From: Limnoglobus roseus
Lineage (GTDB): Bacteria > Planctomycetota > Planctomycetia > Gemmatales > Gemmataceae
Length of the DNA stretch: 64,000 bases
Direction of reading: 5' to 3'
NCBI RefSeq assembly: GCF_008254045.1
Contig: NZ_CP042425.1
Span: forward strand, 4,712,001 to 4,776,000
In this document: positions 50,729-58,974 of the stretch, piece by piece
Numbering within the stretch: the stretch's first letter is position 1
Layout of the letters: each line of letters starts with the position of its first letter
Notes under the pieces: generated by a model
Told to the model about the DNA's origin: nothing
Database searches by the model: none
Seen by the model: only the letters and a program-made list of their open reading frames with translations
Position numbers and translations under genes: made by a program

Positions 50729-51982
50729 TCAAACTGACCGTTGGCCGCGGGTTTCGGGCCGGGGCTTGGCGGGCGGCGGCACTTCCCACGCGATCACGCC
50801 GTCCAGGTGGACGCGGGGCAGGGTGCCGGCCAGCCAGCGGGCGTGAAGGGCGGCGGCGGCTTCCGTGGCGGCGTCGGGCGGGAGCACCGAGACTTCCGTT
50901 TGCTCGGCCGAGTTCTGATAGACCGCGGCGGCCAGTCCGGGCAGCTTCGCGGCCGTGTCGGTCAGCCAGATCCCTCGGGGCGGGATCGCGAGGCCGGCTC
51001 CCGCGAACAGGTTCCGCATTTCCTCGGTGGCGAGTTTGATCAGCGGCGCGCAGTGCGCATCGAAGTCGGTCGGTTGTTGCACGATGTCCTGATACCACTT
51101 CTCGGTCCGCACGCTGAGCGTGACCGGCTGCGCGTGCCGGATGCGGTCCAGGGCCACGTCGAGTTGCTCGAACAGGGCTTGCTCGGCCGTCGCCGAGTCA
51201 CGCGGGTCGCGGCGGCAGAGCCGCACGCAGCGGTCGGAGGCGGCGTCGATCAGCCGATCCTTCCACGCCTTTAGCGACAACCGCGGCCACGTCGCAAGAT
51301 GCAACAAGCGGGCTTCCCCCGGTTGTACGTTTACGACCGCGGCCGAGAGTGCGTACTCGTCCGCGTCCACGATCACGACCGCCCCCGGCCCACCCGCTTG
51401 CGGGCGGATCGGCACGACCCAGGAGGACTTTTCTTCCTTCGGTGCCGAGGGCGATTGTTTTCGCGGGGCGAGGAATGCATTCGCACGGTGGGAGACGATC
51501 GCGAGCGGGGCGGACCCCGTTCCGGTGAGGGGCAACTTGGCCTTCATCGCCAGTGCCCATAGTGCCTTCATCTGCGGGGCCGCGAGGTACGACGGTACGA
51601 CCAGAACGCCGCCGTCGGCCTCGGCCGTGAGCGGGCCGCGGAGCTTGTCGAAGGTAGCGGCGAGGGCCGATTCCGGCGTCAGTGACACGCGGTTCCCCCG
51701 CCACTCGCGGACCTGGCCCAGTTGTGGGAGGAAGTTCGCGCAAACGAGGTGCGGCAGCGTCCGGCAGATCGAGTACCCCTGCCGCCCGACTTCCGGCGTC
51801 CGGCGTTCCAGGTTGATGAACAGTGGCAACTCGTCCTGGGCGTCGTCGAGCGTTACGGCGTTGATGTGACCCCCGGCTGCCGCGATGGCGCGGACGCGAG
51901 AGGCCGTCAGGTCCACGCCCATCAACTTGGTCCGCTCGTGCGAGGCCGTTGCCGATCGCTTCGTCGTGCCGAATCCGAACAT
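50729..51982 (-). CDS. Hsp70-fold protein with degenerate nucleotide-binding motifs
   Basis: A 417-residue protein that aligns by eye to the nucleotide-binding domain of DnaK, without the substrate-binding domain. Phosphate-1: LMGVDLTASRVRAIAA at about 20 (GTT lost). Middle strand: GVLVVPSYLAAPQMKALWAL at about 125, as in the DnaK VPAYF region, then APLAIVSHR for INEPTAAAL. Phosphate-2: VVIVDADEYALSAAV at about 202 (GGGT lost). Adenosine region: GIWLTDTAAKLPGLAAAV at about 337 (second Gly pair lost), then PDAATEAAAALHARWLAG. The start codon overlaps the upstream stop (TGATG). ATPase activity is doubtful; a scaffold or pseudo-chaperone role is likely (inference). Confidence 0.75.
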   Translation of the reverse strand: MFGFGTTKRSATASHERTKLMGVDLTASRVRAIAAAGGHINAVTLDDAQDELPLFINLERRTPEVGRQGYSICRTLPHLVCANFLPQLGQVREWRGNRVSLTPESALAATFDKLRGPLTAEADGGVLVVPSYLAAPQMKALWALAMKAKLPLTGTGSAPLAIVSHRANAFLAPRKQSPSAPKEEKSSWVVPIRPQAGGPGAVVIVDADEYALSAAVVNVQPGEARLLHLATWPRLSLKAWKDRLIDAASDRCVRLCRRDPRDSATAEQALFEQLDVALDRIRHAQPVTLSVRTEKWYQDIVQQPTDFDAHCAPLIKLATEEMRNLFAGAGLAIPPRGIWLTDTAAKLPGLAAAVYQNSAEQTEVSVLPPDAATEAAAALHARWLAGTLPRVHLDGVIAWEVPPPAKPRPETRGQRSV

Positions 51983-52872
51983 CAGTTCTTCTCCCCGCCG
52001 TCGGCCCTGGGGTCGTACAACCGCAGCAACAAGTGCTCCTGGCAATATTCCTGGCAGTCGATTACCAGTGTTTCTTCGGACCGTTGGACCGAGTGCAGCA
52101 GGTACATGAGCACGATGCTGAGCACCAGGGCCACCAGGGTACAGTCGAAGGCGATCTTGAGCTGGTCGGTCGCCACCCGGAGGAACGTCGCGTTGTCGAT
52201 TTCTTGCGTGCCACCGAGGCCGAACGACCCAGCCAGCCCGCGGACGGTGCCGATGAAGCCGATGGCGGGGATGGCCCAGGCCAGGTAACTGACGAGGCCG
52301 CCCATGCTCGCCGTCAGGCGACCGTACTCGATGTCGGCCTGATTTCGCACCACTTCCGCCACGTCCGGGGCGGCTTTGCTGACGGCGTACTTCCCGAGGC
52401 CCAGGCGGATCATGTTCGCCAGGATGTACGGCCCGCCGCGACTGCTCACCTGATCGACCTTCCGCGCAAGGGGGCGAGCGTCTTCGGGCAAGATTCTCGC
52501 ACCCTCGTCGGTCGGCAGCAGTTCCAGGTGAAAGGCGGCCCGTTGGCGGGAGACTTCGCGGGAACGGACGATCAGCACGAGCGTCGCCCACACGAAACAG
52601 AGGTAGCAGGCGACTTGTTCCGGCCCGAGGAGCAGCTTCGAGATGCGTTCCGGCGTCCACTTCGCCAGGAACTCGGCCCGCGTTTCACCACTGCCGGTGA
52701 ACTGCCACAGCGGGATGACCACGGCTCCGACGACGACGAGCGCGACGACGAGTAGCAACCATTCGCGGGCCGGTTTATGGGACGAACGCAAGGACATCCA
52801 CTGTCTCCAACCCACGCGGAAGGGAATCGGGTACTTCGCCCCCGCCGATCGGCCGTGCTGGCCTTGATTCAT
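51982..52872 (-). CDS. MotA/TolQ/ExbB-family proton-channel protein
   Basis: A 296-residue protein with four predicted membrane helices (about 39-57, 86-103, 189-212, 236-259). The last two carry the family signature: GGLVSYLAWAIPAIGFIGTV, then RGLAGSF, and TDQLKIAFDCTLVALVLSIV. The loop between helices 2 and 3 is about 85 residues and cytoplasmic, as in MotA/ExbB. An internal ATG near 52797 is an alternative start. It is the first gene of the operon, with a TGATG overlap to the Hsp70-like gene. Paired with the D18 helix of the vWA protein it could form an ion-conducting stator unit (inference). Confidence 0.88.
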   Translation of the reverse strand: MNQGQHGRSAGAKYPIPFRVGWRQWMSLRSSHKPAREWLLLVVALVVVGAVVIPLWQFTGSGETRAEFLAKWTPERISKLLLGPEQVACYLCFVWATLVLIVRSREVSRQRAAFHLELLPTDEGARILPEDARPLARKVDQVSSRGGPYILANMIRLGLGKYAVSKAAPDVAEVVRNQADIEYGRLTASMGGLVSYLAWAIPAIGFIGTVRGLAGSFGLGGTQEIDNATFLRVATDQLKIAFDCTLVALVLSIVLMYLLHSVQRSEETLVIDCQEYCQEHLLLRLYDPRADGGEKN

Positions 52873-53008
52873 TGTCCCGGCACACGCCCGGCGGTCAAGT
52901 CACACTTTGCCGGTCGTAGCGGTTTCGGTCCTGCCGAATAAACAAACTGTGCGGGTCGGCGAAGATGCAGTCGACCGAAATTTAGAACACTGACTGGAGA
53001 TTCGATCC

Positions 53009-54313
53009 ATGCGCGCCAAGATTTGGCCCTCTCTCGGCTTGGCTCTGCTCCTGTTAACTGGCACAACCGCGCCAGCCGCCGAACCAAAACTGCAGGACGC
53101 CCCGCCGCCGCCGGCCGGCTTCCCGAAGTTCGTCTGGCAAGAGATCGACGCCAGCCTGAAGATCGGCTACGCCGTCATCCTCGAAGACCTGAACGGCGAC
53201 AAGAAGCCGGACATCATCGTCGTAGATCAGCACAAGATCGTCTGGTACGAGAACCCGACCTGGAAGAAGCGAGTCATCCTCGACGGCAAGACGAAGCCGG
53301 ACAACGTCTGCATCTGCGCCCTGGACATCGACGGCGACGGCGACTTGGAACTCGTCGTCGGGGCGGGGTGGAAGCCGTTTGACACGAAGAACCCCGGCAC
53401 TCTGCAATGGCTGAAACGCGGCAAGACGATCGACGACACGTGGGACGATTACGCCATCCCGTGCGACGAACCAACGGTCCACCGGATTCGCGCGATCGAC
53501 CTCGACGGCGACGGCCGGAAGGAAATCGTCCTCGCCCCGCTGATGGGCCGCGAGGCAACACAGGCGGCGAACTGGACCGACGGCCGGCCGGTGCGGATTC
53601 TGTCGTACAAGGTGCCGGCGACCCCGCACAAGCCGGAGAGTTGGAAGCCGACGGTACTGAGCGAAGAACTGCACGTCGTCCACAACTTCGCCCCGTTCAC
53701 GCCGCCCGGGGCGAAGAAGCCGATGAGCCTCATGACCGCCAGTTACGAGGGCTATTCCGCGATCATCCTCGGGGCCAACGGCACCAAGACTCAGACGAGT
53801 TTGACCCACGAAGCCAATCAAGCCAACCCGAAGTCGAACCGCGGATCCAGCGAGATCAAGCCCGGCACCTTGCTGAAAACGAGCCAGGGCGGCGGCATCG
53901 ACCGCTCGACTGGGGCGGTCGTCGCGACCGTCGAACCCTGGCACGGCAACGAAATCGTCGTCTACACCGGACCGAGCGGCAAGAAGCCGACACGGCAAGT
54001 TCTGGACAACCACCTGCGCTGGGGCCACGCCGTTTCGTTCGGTGATCTCGACGGCGACGGGGCGGACGAACTGGTTATCGGCGTTCGGGACAACCCGGCG
54101 AAGGACGACAAGTTCACTGAGAAACGCGGCGTTCGCTTGTACCGCAGTGCCGACAGCACCGGCGAGAAGTGGGACCGGTACATCCTCGAAGACGGCGGTG
54201 TGGCGGTCGAAGACTTGGCCGTCGGCGACCTGAACGGCGACGGCCGGCCGGATATTGTGGCTGTTGGCCGCGCGACCGGCAACTGTCGCATCTACTGGAA
54301 CCAGGGTCGGTAA
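53009..54313 (+). CDS. Secreted FG-GAP/VCBS repeat protein
   Basis: A 434-residue protein with a signal peptide (IWPSLGLALLLLTGTTAPAA). At least five Ca2+-binding-type repeats of the form DxNGDGxPDxV are visible: DLNGDKKPDIIVVD, DIDGDGDLELVVGAG, DLDGDGRKEIVLAP, DLDGDGADELVIGV and DLNGDGRPDIVAVG. These build a beta-propeller like the integrin alpha head. Such exported propellers are common in planctomycetes; substrate unknown. Divergent from the stator-like operon. Confidence 0.88.
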   Translation: MRAKIWPSLGLALLLLTGTTAPAAEPKLQDAPPPPAGFPKFVWQEIDASLKIGYAVILEDLNGDKKPDIIVVDQHKIVWYENPTWKKRVILDGKTKPDNVCICALDIDGDGDLELVVGAGWKPFDTKNPGTLQWLKRGKTIDDTWDDYAIPCDEPTVHRIRAIDLDGDGRKEIVLAPLMGREATQAANWTDGRPVRILSYKVPATPHKPESWKPTVLSEELHVVHNFAPFTPPGAKKPMSLMTASYEGYSAIILGANGTKTQTSLTHEANQANPKSNRGSSEIKPGTLLKTSQGGGIDRSTGAVVATVEPWHGNEIVVYTGPSGKKPTRQVLDNHLRWGHAVSFGDLDGDGADELVIGVRDNPAKDDKFTEKRGVRLYRSADSTGEKWDRYILEDGGVAVEDLAVGDLNGDGRPDIVAVGRATGNCRIYWNQGR

Positions 54314-54329
54314 GAAGTGCGGAATGCGG

Positions 54330-54395
54330 AGTGCGGAACGCGGAGTGAAAACCAAAAAGCCGGGGTTTCTTGCCTTTCACTCCGCGTTCCGCACT
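54330..54395. repeat. Perfect 21-bp inverted repeat between convergent genes
   Basis: Arms 54330-54350 and 54375-54395 are perfectly complementary, with a 24-nt loop. The left side also shows short tandem units (GTGCGGAA). No T-tract. It fills the gap between the FG-GAP gene and the Tat-exported Gfo/Idh gene; it may act as a barrier between convergent transcripts. Confidence 0.85.
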
Positions 54396-54397
54396 GG

Positions 54398-55723
54398 TCA
54401 CAGCGATTCGGCGATTTCCCAGCCCTTGCGGTACTCGCGGCGGACGAACTTGTTCGCCGCGGTGTCGTTGGTGATCGTCATCTTCGCGGCGTCCCACTCC
54501 AACTTCTTGCCCGGTACCCGCGTTGCCAGACAGCCGAGTAGCACGAACTCCGTCAGCGGGCCGGCGAACGAGAACGGGGCCGACGCCTTGTCCTCACCGC
54601 GGCACGCTTCCACGAACTGCACGAAGTGGTCCTGAGCCGGCAGCTTCGGCAGGTCTTTCTTCTCCTTGAACTTCTCCTCCGGCAGTAACACCGGCATCCC
54701 GATGTACGGCGAGTACATCACGCCTTCGGTGCCGATGTAGATGCTGCCTTGGTCGTTGAGTTTCCGGCTGCCGAGGTGCTTCAGCACGTCTTCCGGTGGG
54801 CGGCGGGGGCCGTTCGTCCAGTTCAGCGTCAGCGTCTCGGTGGTGTACTTCGTTTCCGGGAACTCGAACGTCACGGCCGTTTCCAGCCCCCAACTGTCGG
54901 CGTGGGCCGACTCGCCGGTCGATTGAATCGTCTTCGGTGCGGTCAGAGCCAGCGAGTTGAAGACCGGGTCGAGAATGTGGCAGCCCATGTCACCGAACGT
55001 GCCGGCCCCGAAGTCGAGCCGCTTCCGCCAATCGCCGGGGTGGTAGTATCCCTTGATAAACGGCCGATCGGCCGCGACGCCGAGCCATCCGTCCCAGTTG
55101 AAGTTCGCCGGGACGGGGTCCGTGCGGTCCGGCCGGGAGGTCTTATCGCCCCACATTTTGCCGCTCCAACTGTGGACTTCCTTCACCTTGCCGATGGCCC
55201 CGGACTGGATGATCGCCACCACCGTACGGTGCTCGGCCGACGAGTGGATTTGAATGCCCATCTGGGTGACGAGTTTCTTGTCGGCCGCGACCTTCGCCAT
55301 CAGCCGCGACTCGGCTACCGTCTGCGTCAGTGGCTTCTGCGTGAAACAGTGCAAGCCCTGCCGCATCGCCCGCAGGCTGATCGCCGCGTGCATGTGGTCC
55401 GGCGTCGAGATGCACGCCGCGTCGAGGTTCTTTTCTTCGTCGAGCAACTTCCGCCAGTCTTGGTAAACCTTCACGTCCGGGAACTTCTTCTTCACGTTCG
55501 CGATCCGGCCGAGATCGACTTCGGCGACGGCAACGAGCTTGAAGTGCTTGCTCCGGGCCATCTCGGAGAAGTCCGAGAACGCCCGGCCGTCGGCCCCGAA
55601 CCCGGCGACGGCGACCGTCTCGCTCGGGGCAGCGGTCGCGTGCGCGCGGAACACGGTAGGGGCCGCGATGACGGCTGCCGCGCCTTTCAGGGCCGCACGG
55701 CGGGTGATGCGAGGGGAAGTCAT
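54398..55723 (-). CDS. Tat-exported Gfo/Idh/MocA family oxidoreductase
   Basis: A 441-residue protein with a twin-arginine signal (RITRRAALKGAAAVIAAPTV), so it is probably exported folded with its NAD(P). The Rossmann start is VAVAGFGADGRAF; the catalytic-loop region is GLHCFTQKPLTQTVAES, keeping the QKP/EKP lysine. The C-terminal domain includes GTFGDMGCHILDPVFNSLAL, typical of planctomycete exported Gfo/Idh proteins. Downstream of the DUF1080 gene but separated by a terminator. Confidence 0.92.
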   Translation of the reverse strand: MTSPRITRRAALKGAAAVIAAPTVFRAHATAAPSETVAVAGFGADGRAFSDFSEMARSKHFKLVAVAEVDLGRIANVKKKFPDVKVYQDWRKLLDEEKNLDAACISTPDHMHAAISLRAMRQGLHCFTQKPLTQTVAESRLMAKVAADKKLVTQMGIQIHSSAEHRTVVAIIQSGAIGKVKEVHSWSGKMWGDKTSRPDRTDPVPANFNWDGWLGVAADRPFIKGYYHPGDWRKRLDFGAGTFGDMGCHILDPVFNSLALTAPKTIQSTGESAHADSWGLETAVTFEFPETKYTTETLTLNWTNGPRRPPEDVLKHLGSRKLNDQGSIYIGTEGVMYSPYIGMPVLLPEEKFKEKKDLPKLPAQDHFVQFVEACRGEDKASAPFSFAGPLTEFVLLGCLATRVPGKKLEWDAAKMTITNDTAANKFVRREYRKGWEIAESL

Positions 55724-55747
55724 GGGGAATCTCCAAAAGGGAAAATG

Positions 55748-55774
55748 AAAAAGCCCACCCGCGGAAGGGTGGGC
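55748..55774 (-). terminator. Intrinsic terminator after DUF1080 gene
   Basis: GCCCACCC and GGGTGGGC form an 8-bp stem, then TTTTT on the minus strand (complement of 55748-55752), 14 nt past the DUF1080 stop. Confidence 0.85.
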
Positions 55775-55787
55775 CGGAGAGTTTCGA

Positions 55788-57095
55788 TTACTTGCTGAGA
55801 GCCTTGATCTTGATGTTGCGGAAGGCGACCGGGTCGTTGTGGCCGGCGAGGCCGAAGTAGCCGGTCGTGCGGTCCTTGCCCGGGTGCGGCGAGTTGGCCA
55901 TGTACGGCTCCTTCACCTTCGACAGGTCGCCGTCGAGGATGAGGTTACCGTTGAGTTCGACCTGGATCGTGGAACCCTTGATCGTCACCTTCTCGAAGTT
56001 CCACTCGCCGATCGGCCGCTGGTAGCCGCGCTTGGCCGCGATCATGCCGTAGGCCGAGCCGTGCGCCTGCCGCGGGTCGATGCCCTTGTAGTCGTCGTCG
56101 AGGACTTGCAGTTCGCACATGCCGACGTAGGCCGTGTCGCCGCTGCCGGGGTAGCGAATCGCGAGGCCGTTGTTGCCGTTCTTCGGCAGCTTGAATTCGA
56201 ACGTCGTCACGAAGTCGGCGTACTCGCCCTTCGTGTGCAGCACGCCGCCCTTCTTCGGCTTGCAGACGATCGCGCCGTCCACGACTTCGTAGTTCTCGAC
56301 CGCGCCGGCCCACCCGTCAAGCGTCTTGCCGTCGAAGATTGGCGTCAGCCCTTCGCTCGCCTTCTTCTCGAGCATCGCGTTCGCCTCGGCCGGCGTGAAC
56401 TCCTTGAGGAAGATGTTCCGCCAGCGGATCTCGCCGCCGTGCGTTTGTAGCAGGAACTTGCCGACCTTCGGCAGCGGGTTCGCCTTATCGAAGTAGCTCT
56501 CCAGCATCGCGTGATCGACGACGAGCTTGTCGTTCAGGTAGATGGTGGTGATGGAGCCGAGTTGGACGATGCGGAACTTGTTCCACTCGCCCAGCGGCTT
56601 GTCGGCGAGGACGAGCGGGTCTTTGCCCTGCTTGTACTTGGTGTTGTTCCACAGGCCGCCACTGCCGAACTTCTTGCCGAGGCCCGTTGGGTCGGCTTCC
56701 GTCGAGTCCCAGATTTGCACCTGCGGCGTGTTCTTCAGGTAGATGCCCGAGTCGGCCTTCGCGACGGTCTTGTACTCGATGAGCAGTTCGTAGTCGCCGT
56801 AGTCCTTGTCGGTCGCGAGGTACGCCCCGTGACCGTCGTTCACCAATTCCTCGTTCTGCACGCTCCAGTGCTTCTTCGCGTCGGCCGTCCACTCTTCGAC
56901 TTTCTTCGCTTGCTCCTCAGGCGTGAGCTTCGCCAAATCTTGCGGGGCGGCCCCCTTGCCGTGGATGGCCCAGCCGTGCCAGCCGGTCAGGTCTTTGCCG
57001 TTGAACAAGGCCGTGAAGCCGGTCGGCGGTTCGACGGCGGACGCGGCAAACGGCGCGAGGAGGAGGAAGAGAATCGCCAGTGTGATCCGACGCAT
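55788..57095 (-). CDS. Secreted protein with two DUF1080 (3-keto-disaccharide hydrolase-like) domains
   Basis: A 435-residue protein with a signal peptide (MRRITLAILFLLLAPFAASA). Two DUF1080 domains follow: the first from about 25 (GFTALFNGKDLTGWHGW, then YELLIEYKTVAKADSGIYLK), the second from about 250 (TPIFDGKTLDGWAGAVENYE, then NNGLAIRYPGSG, HGSAYGMIA). DUF1080 is a concanavalin-like lectin/glucanase fold; characterised members hydrolyse 3-keto-glycosides, working with Gfo/Idh oxidoreductases such as those on both sides. The ATG at 57093-57095 is chosen for the signal peptide. Confidence 0.92.
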   Translation of the reverse strand: MRRITLAILFLLLAPFAASAVEPPTGFTALFNGKDLTGWHGWAIHGKGAAPQDLAKLTPEEQAKKVEEWTADAKKHWSVQNEELVNDGHGAYLATDKDYGDYELLIEYKTVAKADSGIYLKNTPQVQIWDSTEADPTGLGKKFGSGGLWNNTKYKQGKDPLVLADKPLGEWNKFRIVQLGSITTIYLNDKLVVDHAMLESYFDKANPLPKVGKFLLQTHGGEIRWRNIFLKEFTPAEANAMLEKKASEGLTPIFDGKTLDGWAGAVENYEVVDGAIVCKPKKGGVLHTKGEYADFVTTFEFKLPKNGNNGLAIRYPGSGDTAYVGMCELQVLDDDYKGIDPRQAHGSAYGMIAAKRGYQRPIGEWNFEKVTIKGSTIQVELNGNLILDGDLSKVKEPYMANSPHPGKDRTTGYFGLAGHNDPVAFRNIKIKALSK

Positions 57096-57259
57096 AACGG
57101 GTTCCCGAGTCGAGGAAGAATTGCGCTGCCGGGGCGGCAGGTCAGTGGAGGGTACCTCGATCATACGTGAACGGCGGCGGTCGGAAAGGGGCGATCCGAC
57201 CGCGCCTGGACGCAACATTCCTTAGAAACTCAGGCCGGGAAGCCTCGTGACCCCAATCG

Positions 57260-58243
57260 TCACAGTCGGACGACGCTGCTGCTGCGGATCGACTCCTCGG
57301 CCGCCTCGATCATCTTCTGAGCGGTGACGGCGTCTTCGAGCGTACTCAGCGGCGGCAGGTCGTGGCGGAGGCAGTCGACGAGGAAGTGTCGGACCTCGTT
57401 CATGACGCTGCCCTGGTACGCGGTGTACGTCTGTGAGTGCACGAGGCCGGGCTTGATCTCGACGTGGTCGCGGTAGCTGTACCGGGTGCTGCCGGCCGTG
57501 CCGATGACCTTGACCATGACCGTCCACGGGTCGGCCGCGTGGTCGTCGGCCGCGAAACTGGCGCAGAAGTGGGCGAGGGCGCCGTTGTGCAGCCGCATCT
57601 GCACCATCGCGATGTCTTCCTCCTTGTACTCCTGGTAGTGCAGGGTGGCCTTCATGGCACACAGTTCGACCGGCTTCCCGACGAGGTAGAGCAGGATGTA
57701 CGAGTGGTGCGTGAGGATCTGCCGCACGACGCCGGGGTATCGCTTCGCGACTTCCTCCGGGTGGTGGATGTTGTACATCACGTAGGCCGAGACGATCTTG
57801 CCGAGGTCGCCGCCATCGACGAGTTCCTTCGTGCGTTGCATCGACGCTTCATAGACGTAGTTGTGCCCCGGCAGGCAGACGAGTTTCTTGGCGTCCGCGA
57901 GCGTCCGCATCTGCTCGATTTCTTCGACCGACTGCCCGACCGGCTTCTCGACCAGCACGTGCTTGCCGGCCTTCAGCGCCGCCGCGGTGTATTCGAGGTG
58001 CGTCTCCAAGTTCGTGAGGATGAACACCGCGTCGATGAGCGGGTCGGCGAGCATGGCTTCGATGGTCGGATAGTTCTTGCACCCGAACTGTTTGGCCCGC
58101 TCCTCGGCCCGCTCCTGACTGCGGTTCCAAAGGCCGTAGAGCTTCGCCCCCGGCGTCCGCTGGACGGCCTTCGCGTGCAAAATCGAGATGTCGCCAGCCC
58201 CGATGAAGCCGACGCCGATGGTGTCCTTGGTGATCTTGGCCAT
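57260..58243 (-). CDS. Gfo/Idh/MocA family oxidoreductase (cytoplasmic)
   Basis: A 327-residue NAD(P)-dependent oxidoreductase with the Rossmann motif IGVGFIGAGDISILHAKAVQ and the catalytic-loop GKHVLVEKPVGQSVEEIEQM with the usual EKP lysine. The C-terminal domain includes GGDLGKIVSAYVMYNIHHPE and a His pair (LTHHSYILLYL). No signal peptide. It lies 164 nt upstream of the DUF1080 gene on the same strand, suggesting a glycoside-processing group. Confidence 0.92.
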   Translation of the reverse strand: MAKITKDTIGVGFIGAGDISILHAKAVQRTPGAKLYGLWNRSQERAEERAKQFGCKNYPTIEAMLADPLIDAVFILTNLETHLEYTAAALKAGKHVLVEKPVGQSVEEIEQMRTLADAKKLVCLPGHNYVYEASMQRTKELVDGGDLGKIVSAYVMYNIHHPEEVAKRYPGVVRQILTHHSYILLYLVGKPVELCAMKATLHYQEYKEEDIAMVQMRLHNGALAHFCASFAADDHAADPWTVMVKVIGTAGSTRYSYRDHVEIKPGLVHSQTYTAYQGSVMNEVRHFLVDCLRHDLPPLSTLEDAVTAQKMIEAAEESIRSSSVVRL

Positions 58244-58382
58244 GAGTGGTCTCGGTGGGAGATGGTTCGCAAGCGGTCTGAAGTGCTTTATATAGCCCCC
58301 GCTTGCGGGGGTACGGGACGAGCCTTCGACTCTCACGAACCGAGCCTCCCGCGGGAACTGCGTCGCGATGAGAAAGACGCCA

Positions 58383-58883
58383 TCAGCGGAGGAAGGCCGA
58401 TTTGGCGAACGCCGCGATATACTCTCGCTGCTCGGCCGTCTCCGGAACGGGACAGCCGCGGGCCGCGCTCACATGGCGAACCGCAGTCTCCACTTCCACC
58501 TCGGCAGCAACCAAAGCGCAAATAGCCACCGTGGCCGCGCGGCCGATGCCTTGCCGGCAGTGGACCGCGATGGTTTCGCCGCTCGCGAGCCGCATCCCGA
58601 TGTCGGCGATGAAGGCCGAGAACGCTTCGCGCGATGTGGGCACGTCACGGTCGGCAATCGGGAACGCGGTGAAATGAATGCCGTTCGCCCGGCACAGATG
58701 GCTCTCTTCGGCGAGGCCCAAATCCGCGACCTCATCGGCGACGAGGAGGGAAACGACGCCGCTGACCTCGGCCCGCCGCCAAGCTTGGACCTCGTCCTCC
58801 AGCCAATCGCCGCCACGTGGTCGCGGCATGATCGCGAGGCGGCCGGGCCAATCGGCCGTAATCCAGTGCAGTTCGGTTTTCAT
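58383..58883 (-). CDS. Protein-tyrosine/dual-specificity phosphatase-like
   Basis: A 166-residue cysteine phosphatase. The P-loop HCRQGIGR lies at 108-115 with nucleophile C109, and the general acid is probably D80 in IADRDVPTS. This fits the small dual-specificity/PTP fold. It could act on phosphotyrosine, phosphoserine or another phosphoester; the substrate is unknown. A GC hairpin (58297-58312, CCCCCGC/GCGGGGG) lies downstream, before the Gfo/Idh gene. Confidence 0.88.
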   Translation of the reverse strand: MKTELHWITADWPGRLAIMPRPRGGDWLEDEVQAWRRAEVSGVVSLLVADEVADLGLAEESHLCRANGIHFTAFPIADRDVPTSREAFSAFIADIGMRLASGETIAVHCRQGIGRAATVAICALVAAEVEVETAVRHVSAARGCPVPETAEQREYIAAFAKSAFLR

Positions 58884-58923
58884 GATGTCGGCCCACGTGG
58901 TGCGATTCCGGGTAGGAAGGCAA

Positions 58924-58948
58924 GAAGCACGGGCGTGGCCCGTGCTTC
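58924..58948. repeat. 11-bp perfect hairpin between PEP-CTERM-like and phosphatase genes
   Basis: GAAGCACGGGC (58924-58934) and GCCCGTGCTTC (58938-58948) with a 3-nt loop, 27 nt past the PEP-CTERM-like stop. No T-tract; it may be a weak terminator or REP-like unit. Confidence 0.7.
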
Positions 58949-58974
58949 GGTAGGAATCGGTAACGTCCTGCGGG

